64,000 nucleotides of DNA. Origin: Caprimulgus europaeus. Lineage: Eukaryota; Chordata; Aves; Caprimulgiformes; Caprimulgidae. Both the position numbers and the translations under genes were made by a program. Location: contig OU015533.1 in NCBI GenBank assembly GCA_907165065.1, positions 27,854,578 through 27,918,577 on the forward strand, written 5' to 3'. The number at the start of each line of letters is the position of its first letter. The first letter of the stretch is position 1. Under the pieces are notes generated by a model. That model had not been told where the DNA came from. It searched no databases and was given only the letters and a program-made list of their open reading frames with translations. Shown here one piece after another: positions 37,801 through 51,599 of this stretch.

Positions 37801-40800
37801 TTTTACATTTAGCTTAGGAAATGCTGAGTGACAGTTCTTATTTAGTAGAATATTAATTTCTTCTTCATGGCTTGTGTCAAGCTAGTTTCAGTAATTGAAG
37901 TTCAATTAAAGCTGCAGAGAACTAAATGAATTTTAGTAAAGAAAAAAATTGGAAACATTCTGGATGGGTATTGGGAAGAGTTTTGCATTTAAGCTGATAT
38001 ATTGAACAGAAGCAGTTTGCAGATAATACGTGATAGACTATGCAGCTGACAAAGAAGATGAGAACGGGAGTTGCCATTCATGGTCTTGGTCTTGGAGCTA
38101 ATGGTGCTCAGCTCTTGCATTTAGTTTTTATTCAGAGGATGTAAGAAAGTAAGACAAGTAAGCTGCCCTGCTTTTCAGTTTTCAGATGATTCCTGGATTT
38201 TGAATGAATTTATTGTTGAATTGAATTGCTTAGATAAACTGAAATGAGAATATACTCTTTGCCAAGAAGTGGCAGCTACGTCTGTCAGGAGCTCATCATT
38301 TTATCTCTTCAGGAAGCTCTAGCTCCATGTGGTTAGCTCTAGGCTTTCCCCTCTTCGACAGTTTGAGTTTCCTTAAAATGTTTCACCGTAACATGCTACT
38401 TGTGAGCAATCCTGTGGAGGGTAGGAATTGACTGTGGAATCCTGCCACTTTTTTTTTAGTCTAATTTACATTGCCTTACAGATTACGTAGACTTACCTCT
38501 CTCCATGCTGCCAAGTTATGGTTGAAGAGTAGATCATAAACTACTAGTTTAAATGATTATAATCCTGAATGAAGTGTGGTGACATGTCCAAAGACTAAGA
38601 GCTCTGCTGGGTCAACAGAAGCTGTAGAGTTTCTTGAGAAAGTTTGAAAGCACAGAAGGAGGGAAGTAGCTAGCAGGCTAGCAGAAGCTTCTAGTAATTA
38701 TTGTGATGACTTTGGACTGGACCCAAGGGGAGAGGATGGAGCTCCCCTTTCTTGCCTTTTCCCTGTACTAGAGCCCCGAAGGTCAAGAGGCCAAGAACTG
38801 ATTAGCTATTAGTAGGCTACTGACATAAGGAAGGATCAAACAGACTGGAAGCACAGCTCTGCAAACTTCATTTTGATTAAAAACTATATATTTTTCCCAG
38901 GTAATCTAAACATCATGTGTAGGAGAAGGCAAAGAGCAAAAATAATTTTTTACTGCAAATTTGGCCAGAACTGTTTAGAGTGTGTACCCGTTGTCATGTT
39001 TTTAATAATGTCTGTTTGACTTGTGTTAGCCTACCTTATACAAAATTAATTCTAAGTTCAAATTCAGCTGTGAGGAAAAAAGCCAATCTTTTATCCACCC
39101 ACAATGATCAATTACTTCTGTTTTGATATTGCATGCAATAGATATTTGGCAGATTCTCCTCTGCCTCTTAACGTCTCTGAAGAGTAGATGAACTTCTGTT
39201 ATTTTCTGTTCCACAGCTTTTCTGAAATCCCTGAATCTCTGTGCAGGGAATACTTGGAGGGTGCACTTCACCTGAGCACTGACCCTCCAGGAGAGGCTGA
39301 TGGAAACGCTATTCTGATGTGGCGCTGGTGTTAGGCCTTGGAGCTCCCAGTAGGAGCAACCAAACTGAGCCTGACCTTTGGGTGCCAATCTGCAGCATTA
39401 GCCTGTGTGGTGCCTTGATTCAACTTTTAGATTAAAGTTAAAACTGTGAGAAAAGAGAGAAAGAGGTGATATTTTTTGCCTCTTCAACGTTTCTCTCTTC
39501 AATTTGTATCAAAGTGGATAGTGAGCACCCTTGGGCATACCAAAGGGGTTTTGGCATTGGGCTTGCCAGCTGTGGCTCTCATTCATCGCTGCAGGCTGTG
39601 TGTTGTTTCGTTTGGTTTTGTTTTTTAAAAATAGTTTAGGCACCCAGATCTTTAAATCAGGAGTGAAGTTATTTTTGGGCACCTTCCCGAAGACCAGCAT
39701 CAAGTTCTGCAGTGTGTGTGCCTGCTGAATTACTAATAAAAAAGCTACTGAACTTACACTGGATAGGAACCCTTGAGACTTTATTTCAGCTAAGTATGAA
39801 AAAACCCACTTTTAGTTTCTTGAAAATAAAATAATTTGACTGGAGAATAAGGATTCAAGGCAGCATGAATATATTTGTTACCTTGTCTAGAATTTTTCTT
39901 GGCGGTTTTGTAAAGCCTAGGAAGCCTCAGAGAGCAGTGTGCCATTCTGTAAGTGTGGCTTACCTGGAGGGGACTGCACGCTCAGTGTGCTGTAGCCACA
40001 GAAGAATGGAAAGCCATACATGTGGAGAAACTGATTCAGAGGAGCAAGAATGTCACTCTCATAATAGGGTTGGGGTTTTTTTTTCTGGAAGAAAAAATGT
40101 GTTAAAAAAAAATCTTCCATAAAAGTATGTGAAGAACTGAATTTATGTTGTTAGCACTTTCTACCAACTTGAACATTCATATATGTCAGACTGTTAGAAT
40201 AATGTCGGGTAACAAGTTGATGTGGCAGTGAGGAAGGCCAATGTGATTTGACTGTGAATTCATTCAAGTATTAGCAGTAAAGCTGGGAAAACATCAGTTC
40301 CTTTTTACAGGGTCTGGTGAGACCTCAGCACAGAGAGGTTAATGAATAGCCATGTTCATTTTTCTGGAGGAGGCTAAAATACTTGGCTAGTTGTGTGGCT
40401 TCAGTTTTGATGACTCTTTGTGATATTCAAGATATTTGAAGATTGATGACAACTGAAACATTTTGGGAGGATTTTCTATTAGCTGAAAGTATTTTACTCC
40501 TTTCCCATTGCATGGTTTATTGAGTAGCTCAGCTTACTGTTGAAAGTGGAGCCTGGTATATAATTCACTTCAAGTTTTGGGGTTTTTTTAAATAAAAAAT
40601 GTTTGCTTTATGAATAGGCCCCTTTATAATTTGTAATGAAGAGTGGAAAATGGATGAACAAGCTTCTCCCTGAAAAATCACATCTGAAGTTTCTGAGTAA
40701 TGATCCAAATGGTCTGAAGTAATGTATTCCCAAGAAATATCACTGTTTCGCAGAATATTCAAACTATTGTAATAAAAATTAAACTATGCCCTAAGCATGA

Positions 40801-43108
40801 AGGATTTTTTTTTTGTGAGGGTTTTTTTTTTTTTTAAAGAAAGCTTCAGATCACATTAAAACAATATTTCAGAGTAATAGGGATCTGTTAATCAAATTCA
40901 ACTTCTTGGTTAAATATATTCTTCAGTGGTTTTTATTATCTAATAAAAAAAATTAATTTCATGTAGGTAAAAAATAATGGTCTGTATTTTGCAATATATT
41001 CAATATAATAGAAAAGTTTCCTTTTGATGCTTTTCTTACAGAAGATAGTCTCCTTAAGAAAAGTTAAGATTATTTTAATCATTTTTTTAGAGATCAGGCT
41101 TGCAGCCCACATTTTCATAGCTAAATGTTACAAAACTGCACCAAGTAAATGTTCAACACTATACTTAATGGGGCATTGAACATCAGCCTTGGAAATGAGG
41201 ATCATGGCAAAATCCATCTAATGAGCAATTACAATATAACTTATGGAAGATGTACTTGGGTTTTATATTTTGGATGCTGTACTGTTGTGGAAGGACAAAC
41301 ATTCCTAGTACTGTAATTTTTTTGCATGGTTGTTATTTTTTCTTGTGTATTCTGTTTTAATAGGATGTGTTAATATTTGAATAAGAAGCACCAATGCGTG
41401 GGTAGTGGAAAGGTACATACATATGTGAGATCTTGCTTGCTTGCAACACATTTATGTCCAAGGGATGCGTAACATACATGTGTGCATACAGAGCTGCTTC
41501 TAACTTTGCAAATACCATTTGCTCAGTTATATTCTGAATTCTAACTCTCAGTTAGGAAACCTAAAATAGTATGTTAAATTTTACTGTGGATCTGGAACAT
41601 GATGTCAGCATTTAATTTGTTTACTAAGAAATTAAAAAACTTAACTATGAAATTACACTGTGGACAGCTAATGCTAGGGTAAAAAATGACTGAAATGTAT
41701 AACATGTAGATCACTCTTTTAAGGAGTGTAATGAGCAAAGCAGCAGTAGGATGTCTGTTACAAACTGATTGCTGAAATGAGTAATTGTCACTGAAGGGTT
41801 TTTTGTTATTGCCAGAGTTGTGACTATCTCTGGAAATTTTACTTTTAGTTTCATTGTTTTCACAGTAATGGTGCATTAAGATGTCAAGTCAAAATATTTT
41901 TTCTAGTCCTTCTGTTCTGGTACTTCATTTGGGAACATATATTTCTGGAACTGCAGTGCATTTAAAGTTTCTGAATATTTCACAATTTTGTGTGTTGCTG
42001 ATCTTCCGAGAGACCGTAACTTTATAGGTTTCTTCTTTAGTTGTTGTAGACTTTTTAAACTGTTTTGCCTTTGAAAAAGCCTAACAAACCAAACAGTTGT
42101 TCTGTGAGTGACGATGACTGACTTTGCAGTCTTCTATTAATGAGCATGACAAAACAAGCCCTGTGAACTAGCCATTTATTAAATACATTCTGAAGATTTT
42201 GGTGACATTCTTGTTGCATTTCTGTTCAGTTTCTCCCATCTCCCCTCTTTTTCTGTTCTTCTCTGTCTCAAATTTTATGCATAAAAGGATCATGACATTT
42301 AGGAGATTTCTTTAGGGACACAGTTGCTTGAGGTCAAGGTCAGCTGACTTCTGCTGCTGAAGCATATAGGATCATGACTCTTCTGAAAATGAGGTCACAA
42401 CGTGAAAGGCAAAAGGTGTTTCCTTTCTATTTTTTCAAAAGGGTATGTATGCATTATTATAATGCACTAGAAACCCCCTAGGAATAGTTATTGACAGAAT
42501 TAATAACAAACTAGTAGAGACTGATAGCATTAGTTTACCATTAGGGACAGACCTTTCCTCATCAAGGTGACAACCAGTTTCGTAAGCTTACTTTTGCCTT
42601 TCTAGAGCCTGGCGTATAAACTGTCAGAGACAGGGCAAATAACGCGGTCTCACTAAGCTAGGCATCAGTAAGAATAGGACTCTTGGCAGTTGTAAATACT
42701 GAAATGTTTTTCTGCACAGACAGAAACACTGTGTGAGAACTGTGTGAAGTGTGGCAACATCCCAAGATTTATCAAGCCTGTCTGTACTAATGAAAGTTGT
42801 TGTGTGTGTTATGCTGTACAGATGGTTTTACACTTTCTGGTGGGTTTTACAATTCAAGGGTTTTTGTGCTGCTTTTTCTTTATTTTATTTCCAAAGTTCC
42901 ATTCCCCCATTCCATAATGTCCTTTAAAAAGATCAAAGCCATTTAAAAACAAATAAGCAGCTAATTCGTATGCTATTATTAAGTAATTGTGGCCAAAGCA
43001 AAAACTTATTTTTGTATGTGATGCATCCTGTTTGAATGGCTCGGTAGAAGTTGATGTGGGTTTTTCTTAGCTTTACAGCTCAGAAAACTAAATGCACATT
43101 CAGGTGGT

Positions 43109-43677
43109 TAGCAGAAGTGCAGCCATCAAGTCAAGGGAAGTGATTTTTTCCCCCCTGTTTGGCACTTGTGAGGCCACAGCTCGATTACTGTGTCCAGTTT
43201 TGTTCTTCTTTGTGCGAGAAAGACATTGACATACTTGGAGCAAACTCAGCACAGGGTCACCAACGCGATCAGGGATTGAACACATGACATGCAAGGGAGG
43301 TTGAGTGAACGTCATAGGATAAGGCAGATGTTATTGCTGTCTAGAGCTACTTAATTGAGAGGGTGTACACGAGACAAGACTCTACCTTCTTGGAAGTCCA
43401 CAGTGAGAAGACAAGAGTTAATGGGCATGAAGTGGTCGTAAAAAAGACTCTATAAAGATACGAGAAATCTTTTTTTGCACCATGAGGTTGTCAAGCACTG
43501 AAACAGGTGCCCGGAGACTTGTAAAATCTTTATCCTTGGAGATGCACAAAATGGTTGAGCTCTGAGCAACCTGAGCCAACTTTAAAGTTTGAACTAAGTG
43601 CCATTGTGGCCCTACTTTGAGTGATGAGTGGACCGGTGACTTCAGAAGTCCCTTCCAATCTAAATTGTTCTGTGGGC
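43109..43677 (+). mobile_element. CR1 LINE 3'-end fragment, sense, strongly decayed
   Basis: The + strand follows the CR1 3' end in order. It starts with a decayed version of the KRSVASRSREVILPL region (about 43109-43160), then sequence matching ALVRPHLEYCVQ (GGCACTTGTGAGGCCAC at 43161). It continues with degraded text for the LSYEERLRELGLFSLEKRRL region, a block resembling the RLNGHKLKHR and MRKNFF regions, and a tail with TCCCTTCCAATCTAAA near 43650-43670, the usual run-up to the CR1 terminal repeat. Many substitutions and small indels put no frame over the whole length. It is 5'-truncated, as is normal for CR1, and older than the copy at the left edge judging by divergence. Confidence 0.85.
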
Positions 43678-46600
43678 CCTTACACATTAAACTGGAATCT
43701 GGAAAAGATATGAAAATCGAAGTGCTTAGTTACAAATACAAAGTGCTTTCTAATGTCATTAATGATTGCCTAGAGTATGAAGAGCCATGCAAATTCCTAA
43801 GAATTTCAATTACACCCTCTGATCTTACTGAAATGGAATAATGTTTCTTCACCACAGTTTACTTTGGTTTGAATTTCTGAGGATTTTCACATGTCTGTAT
43901 AATCCAAAGGTTAACAAGCTACCTTGGAGGACTCTTGATTCCTTAGTTCCTGTATTTGTTATATGCAGTTGAGACACAAGAAGAGAAATAGAGAACAAGT
44001 GAAAATTGTTGGTACTGCAAGTGCAGCTGGCAGCGTACCGAAGGCCACTGTTTGCTTCAAGCATTTGTAGCTAAGGAGGGTCAGAAGCAGAGCAGTTAGG
44101 AGAAAAGGTGATGAGCTCTCTAAATTCATTTTTCCCAGCTCCTTTTCTGCCCTATGAGCTCCTCTATCCAGATCAGATGTGACTGGAATGGGAAAAGCTA
44201 GCAAGGAGCAGCTTCTCTCTTGCTTCCCCATCATCTTTACCCCTTTTGCACAACGCTGCACAATGTTTCAGCCACCTTAAATGGCATCATAGTAGTCAAA
44301 GAGTTAATGGACGTTTGGGAGACTCTACAAACATGCATGTAGACAGGCTGAAAAATATGCACAGGGTATGAGCGGAGTGAGAAGGACATTACTGGAAAGG
44401 AGGACTGAGGGTGCTGTGGGTGCTAGCCATTGTGAATCCAAATGCTTTCTACCACCTCACACATGATTCTGTCCTGGCTGGATTGATGCTTCTTTGTTCC
44501 CACTTTGGGTTCCTTAGAAACCCTCTTAAAAAGTCCCAGCAATGAGGAAGCTTGTGAGTCCAAGAGCTGCTCAGTTTCCCTTTGTGGCTTTGTCTGTAAC
44601 TAAATGCTCAGCAGCAGTCCACTTAAACATTTCCTTGTGCCTTAAATCAGGACTGCCCAAGAGGATGGATTTTTATAAACCATCAGCCTTTCCAGGACTT
44701 CAAAAGCATCTGGAAAGGGGTGAGAAGGTGGGAAGAAGAGGTCAGTGCAGTTTGCTAGAGAGGTCTGCTGAACAGCAGGCAAGGTGCCTGCTGAAGTGGG
44801 AGTGGGCTGCAGGAATGCCTTGTACTGCAGTAGGAGTTGGGAGCACTTTGAGCCCTCCTCATCTGGCTTTCCACGCCTCTGCCTCACTTCTCCATGTGTG
44901 GCTTGGATTATCCAGCCATACTGTGGGTTCTCTGTTCTAGAGATGCTCGTTCTATCAAATGGTTTCTGTCTTGTTACTGGCTTGATTTATTGTGTTCCAT
45001 AGGAGGCTTGCCAATGGAATTGGACTAAGCCGCTACTTTAGCGTTAAAGTAGTATTTTAAGGTAAGATAGCTCATTTTATGGAATTACTATAATACATAT
45101 TATAAAAGTAAACATTTATTGATTCTTACCCACAATGTAGTAACTAAGATGTTACTTTCATTTGCAAGGATAAGCTGTCTTATTTCAGATACTATGACAC
45201 AGTAAGTTTTTCAATGACTGATTACACGTGCAGTTGACAAGCATGGTTCTAGTAAGTAATGCAGTCTTTGATATTAGTATCTAAATTTTAATAGCACCAT
45301 TTTAAATTGACTCTCCAAAATTAGCTCATCTTCTGTGAAGTCCATATAGGTGAAAGTACTCAGTTTCAAGGTAAATGGAAAGGAAACAATAAATCTTGCA
45401 TTTTACAATCTCCCTTCCATTTGTTTTTTTTACTTGGATAGAGGAAGAATAAAAACAAAGGGCATTTGTTATCTAGCAAAATTCAGAAGCTATTTCACAT
45501 GAAAACATAATGAGTGTGACAGGCTACAAATAGCATTTAATGTGACTCCTTTACAGAAGAAAGGAATGTCCTTTGATATATTTACTTCAATCAACCCTAA
45601 TAAGACTTGGTTTATGTGTTTTATGCATCCACCATCATAATTATAAATCCTTGACATTTTAGCACTAGTATTTATATCTGTCAGGGAAGCTACCCAGAGT
45701 CACCCCTCAAGGAATGTCTGTACTGTTACTGTGGATCTCCATAACAGCTCTGAAGTAGTTACTAAGTGGTTTAAAAAATTACATCTCGGTCACGCTTGAA
45801 GGGCTCATCAAACTTTGCCACAAATATCAATGTTAAGTACCCAATCAGCTGCATTGTTTGAAGTACAGTCATGTGTGCCCACGAAGGAAGAGGTTGGACA
45901 GGAAGAAGTAGTGTATAAGGTCTCATCAATCAGGTAGGGTTTTTTTCGCCATGACCTTTCAAAAAATAGAAAAAAAAACCCAACCCTGAAACCTGCCAGT
46001 TCAGCTACGGGGAAATAACAGGAAGATAAGGATATCTTTTGATCGCACACACAAAAACAACAGCTAGACTTTCTCAAAAGCATGCACAAAAGGATTTTCT
46101 CAGGCATGATTTCTTAATACAGTTTTCCTCTTTTACCTTCTACGTACCTTTGTAGAATAGTTGAGGACCTTCCCAAAATAGCAATTAAGAAAAGCCCACA
46201 ACAAAAGCCACAGAGGTTACAGCAGGCTGTTAAGAAACTCCTACAGACCTGAAAGCTCAGATTCATATATTTAGCTACTCACCCAAATTCAGTGACGAGA
46301 CAGAGCTAAATGCAAGACCTGTAGTAGCAAGGCAGTCCAGAAGTTTTGGTCTCCAGAGGTAACAGGGAGTTAGAACTCAACTTTGTTACTGACTTTGTGG
46401 TCAGTAACCACAAATGTAGTAAATTAAGTGTGTGCAGTCAGTGTAGTTCTTCAGCAAACAAAAACCCCACTGGGTGACTGGTAGTGCCATGGCACAGGCG
46501 CAGCAGAAGGGCTGGGGAAGGAGCTCCAGAATGTTAACATGCGGTCCTTTATGTGCTGCTGTCTCTAATTAATTCTCTTTTAGATGTAGTAAGTATGGGC

Positions 46601-47089
46601 AAGAAGAGGAACTAAATTTATTGGGAAGAAGAATTGCTGATTCAAGTATGAAGACTGGAAACAATTGGTGTCTCACTGTTTGGACAAACTTACAGCTTAG
46701 TGATAATTTGAAAATCTCAGCTTATGAAGAAAATTATTATTTAAAGTACCACGTTTTGCCGTGGTGCCTGTTTATGGTGAAATACAAACATTTTAAGCAT
46801 TGGCAGTATTGGGGACCTCCAGTAGCCCTGTGCATTTAAACCAAAATAAATCCTGCAGGTCTGTACCAGTCCTGGCCTCATACTTCAAGCTCTGTTCCTC
46901 ATTTTGTTCCTTCCTCTGTCTCTTGGGTTGTGCTAAAGCAACTGCACTGTCACTTGGGAACGGACCCCTCTTTGCCACCGGTCCAGTCTTTTCCCTTCCC
47001 CCAGATAGAGCTGGGACTTGGGCTGGCTCTGGTCTCTCTTTTTTTAGGCATGCTGCTTCTCTTCCTATTTCATATTTTCCTTGTATCCT

Positions 47090-47200
47090 TGAAAAGTTTT
47101 GAGAGCAGAGGCTACCAGTGTTTGTACTCTGTGCAGTAGGATTCTGTTCTTGGCTACTTTTAGACAGTACCAAAAGAAATGTGAATAATAAGGACAGGAA
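47090..47200 (+). mobile_element. Possible ancient amniote LINE/SINE 3' tail
   Basis: The landmarks GAGAGCAGAGGCTACC, TTTGTACTCTGTGCAGTA, TGTTCTTGGCT, TAGACAGTACC and GTGAATAATAA follow the order seen in an old, widespread amniote repeat tail. That tail typically reads as a 'tabulated' end with a TGTACAG...CTAGCAC...GGCGCTACC...AATAATAA layout. The resemblance is partial. It could be coincidence in intronic sequence. Confidence 0.35.
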
Positions 47201-50200
47201 AAGTGTCAGGTGGTCTTTTGGAATATACTTTGGTGTGTGTAGTTTTGGCATGTAGGTAAACAAGATGAGCTAATCACCATAGCTTTCATGTAATGTATCT
47301 GTAATTTGTTTTCATATGTAGGTGTAAAGGAAGGCTGCCATATGGTGTTTTTCCTTGACAGCCTTTATTTTAAGTTAAAGGAATTCCAAGGCAAACTATT
47401 ACGCAAGAATACCATTTCAAACACTTATCAGTATCTACCAGAAGAATACCTTGAAAGAACATTGAAGAAAGGCTCTAGAGCTCCACGTAAATTTTAAATT
47501 GAAGAATTAAATAACTTTAATCCATTTTTAAGGTACCCTAATTACCTTAGTGCTATGTTGCACTGTTTCCAGTCTTTCATCTTTTAGCCATTGGAAAGGG
47601 AGTCTTTCATAAGTAATATATAAAATCTGATTTGACATTGAGTTTCTGGAGTTCTGAGACAATGTCCAAAGAAGCTTTATGAAGGTTTTTTTTGTTCAAC
47701 ATAAAGTACACTTTACTCTTGGTCTTTTTGCCTCAATCTAAAGTGTTCTTGGGCCCTTGTGGGTGTAAGTTAACTGCAAAGACGTTCCTGCTGTTATGTT
47801 TAGACTTCGTGGCACATATGTGCTCAACATACTACTGTGCTGTCACAGTAGAGCAGGGGCACAAATATTGGTCCATCTTTGCTAAAGGAGACAGAGATGG
47901 GTCGCTACTGCAAGATTACAGACAATGGTGGTCTAAGGAGATGTTAACTCAGTGATGTGTTGACAGAAATTTGCTTTGTGTAGTTCACATAGCTGAAGCA
48001 GCTGGAGGATGGAGAGCTGCTTTTCCTCCTGGTTTAGTTCCCTGAACTGACTCACCATGTATCCAGCAAGTTGTAGCAGTTGTGTGAAGGAGCAGTAGAA
48101 ACTAGTGGCTGGGGAAGGAGGCCACGGCAGCCTCAAAGCAGAGGTCATGTTTGGAATTTAAGATGCAAACTGCTGGCTAAAGAGTTAACTTTGCCTTTAT
48201 CTTGTGTTGGTGTGTCTTGAGTGTCTTAAATGGCTGGAATAAAGAACTGACCTGGCCAGACATGTAATTGTGCTGAAAGAAAGAAGAAAAAAAAAAGATG
48301 AAAGGATCCATTTTTGCAATGGTCATAGGTAGGCTGCTGTCAGCTGCAGCCTTTCTCCGTCTGTGTCTAGTTGTTTGCAGGTGCCAGCATCTGGGGGACC
48401 TGAAGTTCTGATCTTTTAAAATTTTTTTTAAAGATTTTTATTTTGAACTTTGTGGAACTGTGGTATCAGTGTTATGTATAGAAACACTGTCTGTCTTTCT
48501 ACCTCTTTGTAATGCATGTGTAGGGATAAATATGAGATTATTCCTACAGACTCCAAATTGAGGGACCAGAGAACAAGGTGATGTGATGCTGTGGTGAATG
48601 TCACTTTCTACTGTAGCTTGAGCCATTGCTTCTCTTTATGTCACAGAGTTTGATGAAATAGTCTCCTGACAGCTCTTTGTTAAGATGCAAGTGCTTTGTG
48701 TGAAAAGTATTTCCTAACTGACCCTTTTTGCTGCATCATTTTATAAGTAACTAATAATTACTCCCACATGAGCACTGGCTGTCAGAAGTACAGATATGCT
48801 TAAAAAAATCAGAGGCTTTTTTCTTAAATGAACATTTGAAGTCATGGATAGGGAACATCTGAACAGGAAACAAATATGTCTTGAAGAAACCATCAATTTT
48901 ACTATATTTTGTTGTCAATAATGAGAGAAGAGTGTAAATAAAGTTTTGAATGTGAAAAAAATAAGAGGAAAAATTTCCATCCAACTTGAATGAAAAATTT
49001 AATACAAGTTGAGCATTTAATTCCTTTTTTTTTTGTTTTTGAATATATCATTCCAGCTATTGAAAATTGCATGTTTTCAATTGTGTACTAATGCTAGCCT
49101 ATGACTGAGAACTTCTCTTAGTGATTTTATCCTGACAGTAATTTAAAGCTGATTAATTTAATTGCAAGCAAGCTTTTATTTTGCCATTTCTTCCTTAGTA
49201 CCTTGTGTACATGCCTGGTGTTTGGGGTCAGAAAGGAAATGCTGGTGTCTATTTTCTAATTCAGTACAGAAAAGCCAGTAAAATATACAGGTTTTAACCT
49301 TATTAACAGTAATCTAGTTGTCAAAAGTGCAGTTTGATCAGAGACAAAATTATGAAACCTTTTATTTAAAATGGTGTGTAGGGCAACGGAAAGTCAGCTG
49401 CTTCTAGTGGAACAGACGAGTGCCTTAAAGCAAGATCTGTAAAGTTCTATTTGTTCAGAGCTGAGGATGTTTTTCTTTGAATTTCTGAAACTCCACGAAA
49501 TTGTTTATATTTAATTTACTTTAATTAGCCAGCACTAGAACAAAACTATTGCAATTTTCATTTGGAAGGACTTGTTTTTACTGCTTCTTGTGTGCATGGC
49601 GTATATCCAGGACACAGTGAAGCCTGGCTGCAGTGTACACGTATGAGCCCTGCTCCTGAACCTGGTTCTGCAGCTGCCTGCCAACCGAGGGACAGCAAAG
49701 CTGCTGCAGCTCGGGTTTGTGGAGTAGGGCGCAGCCAGTCATGGAAGGACTGAGTGCCCCTGGAAAGTGCAGTGGTTCACATGGGAACAGGGTAGGGGAA
49801 CTCTTTGTCTTGTGGCAATTTTTTAAATGAAACCTTGCATCAGTTTTCTGTATCTTAATGGCCAGTAGTTCCCTGGGGTGAAACATGCTGCTGCTTTGTA
49901 CCGAGTCCCTTTCCATCAGCAACATCGTTATTGGTATTTACTCAGCTTTTTGTATATGAGGGCTGATCTTAATTGCATGTATGTGCATTGCTCTGCATGT
50001 TTGGAAATATAGTAACTTAATTTTTACATGATCTTGTTTTACTTTTCTGCAAGCTTTGCAACACCATAAAAAGTTAAAATTTGGTTGTACTACATTAGCT
50101 TGTAATGAGTTTGCCACTTACTATCAGCAAAAATGCTAATAAAATGAACTGTTCATTATTGCTGCCTAATGTGACTACGTCAGTATCAGCAGGGAGGAGT

Positions 50201-50495
50201 TTAGCAATAAAGAATTACAGATAAATGCTAAATTTTGATAATTTATTGATTGTCTAGGTAACTGGCAGGTTGTTCACAGAGATTACAGTAATACTGGGGT
50301 AGAACCATTCTACCTATAGAGCAATACATCTTTCACAGTACATGTGTTCTTTAAATAACCTTTTAAAAAAAGATGCTCAAGTACAGCAAGTGTACAAAAC
50401 TGCAACAGAGTACTAGCATAATTTCTACAGTTTACAAATGTCTACACTAATATTTTGATGTGTTTATAAAAAATATCAGCTGACCTACTGAACCC

Positions 50496-50515
50496 TCAAT
50501 ATTTATAAATATTGA
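50496..50515. repeat. 20-bp perfect palindrome
   Basis: TCAATATTTA is followed directly by its reverse complement. There is no spacer and no flanking extension. Confidence 0.85.
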
Positions 50516-51599
50516 ACTGGTAAAGAAGAAACTAGTGTTACAAACAGTGGTGTTGTTTTCATTATATGTTTGCAGGGGCTTTCTTAATGTGTCCTGAAGT
50601 TCTTTTCCATCAGAAGAGATTTGCAGTTGGTTCCAATTAAAGAATTTCCCATACTGGAAAAGAGAAGTCAATTACTACAATTATTTTTGAATAGCTAATT
50701 TACATAACCTTAATTGTATTCATTCCCTTTGAAAGGCTGAAGCTGATATTTTTTAATGCTTTGATTGATTAGCAGTGTATTTATAATGTTAGAATTGCTA
50801 CTGATAAGGTGCTCCTGCAACTGCAGTCCTGAGTTCTCTCCTGAATGAACATTTTAGAAGACAAATGGCTGTTTATTTCATTGCTGAGGAAAGGCATTGC
50901 ATCTTTGCCACCTTTACATGCAGTACTGAAGTATCTCCTTTCCACACTCTCTAAAACATGGGAGTTTAACTCTAGATCATGTTACTTAATTAATGGTGTG
51001 TTCCATACTGTAAAGAAATACATTTTCCTTGGTTTTTAATCTGTCAAAACAGTGCCTAGGTGTAGACTAGAGAACTGCAGGCTTTTCACTGAAGTCACTT
51101 GAGGAATGACAGCTGTAAGACGCTTCCCCACTTTCAGATGAGCGTGAGAGCTATGTGGTTTAGCTCTGAGAAATTTTCTTGCGGCCATTTGCCAGGCTGT
51201 GTCACAGGTGTCGCCTTCCACCTGTGCCCTGCCCTCTCCCACCTGGAGAATGGAAACGGGGCGCTGGTGTGGGTAAGGTGGGCACTGGGAAGCAGGGTGG
51301 TGGCAGAGGTGGTGTTTTCTCCCGCCTCTGCTGTGGGAGTTGGGGATGCTCATGTCAGCTGCTCTCCTCCCGTCTGCTGAACCTTCTGGATAGGTGAACA
51401 GAAGTGGAATTGATACAATCCTCAAACCATTTGCAGTCCTTCCATAGAATTAAGCAGGTGAAAAATGGGAGTTTTATCCACTTTCAGATGCTGCGATTTC
51501 TGTATGTCCTTTTGTCTGGGCCAAACTAATTTCTGACCAGCTATCAAAGCAGCTGCTTGACTTGTAACCAGTTAGATCTTTGGAAGCGTCACCCAAAAC

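Larger units (their letters stand above)
31231..43108. other. Non-coding intron, no gene seen
   Basis: Low-repeat AT-rich intron holding the two candidate conserved elements (33.1 and 37.6 kb), the G/T tract, the AC microsatellite and poly(A) runs. A short CpG-containing islet at 36.76-36.90 kb has no promoter or coding hallmarks. No exon, tRNA-like fold or further mobile element was recognised. Confidence 0.65.
43678..51599. other. Non-coding intron, no gene seen
   Basis: AT-rich intron. Open frames at 44542-44940 (+) and 46793-47263 (-, 156 codons) have no recognisable domain and overlap frames on the opposite strand. Sequence at 51.10-51.40 kb becomes GC-rich on the approach to the CpG island. 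Confidence 0.65.

Noticed and set aside
44542-44940. 132-codon + strand open frame
   Set aside because: No domain recognised. An overlapping - strand frame of similar quality suggests composition effects.
46385-46408. Inverted repeat GTTACTGAC with GTCAGTAAC
   Set aside because: Nine-base arms and a six-base loop with no extension. Too short to stand out.
46793-47263. 156-codon - strand open frame
   Set aside because: No recognisable domain, low-complexity charged text, overlapping open frames on the + strand, and partial overlap with a possible repeat tail. Probably chance.
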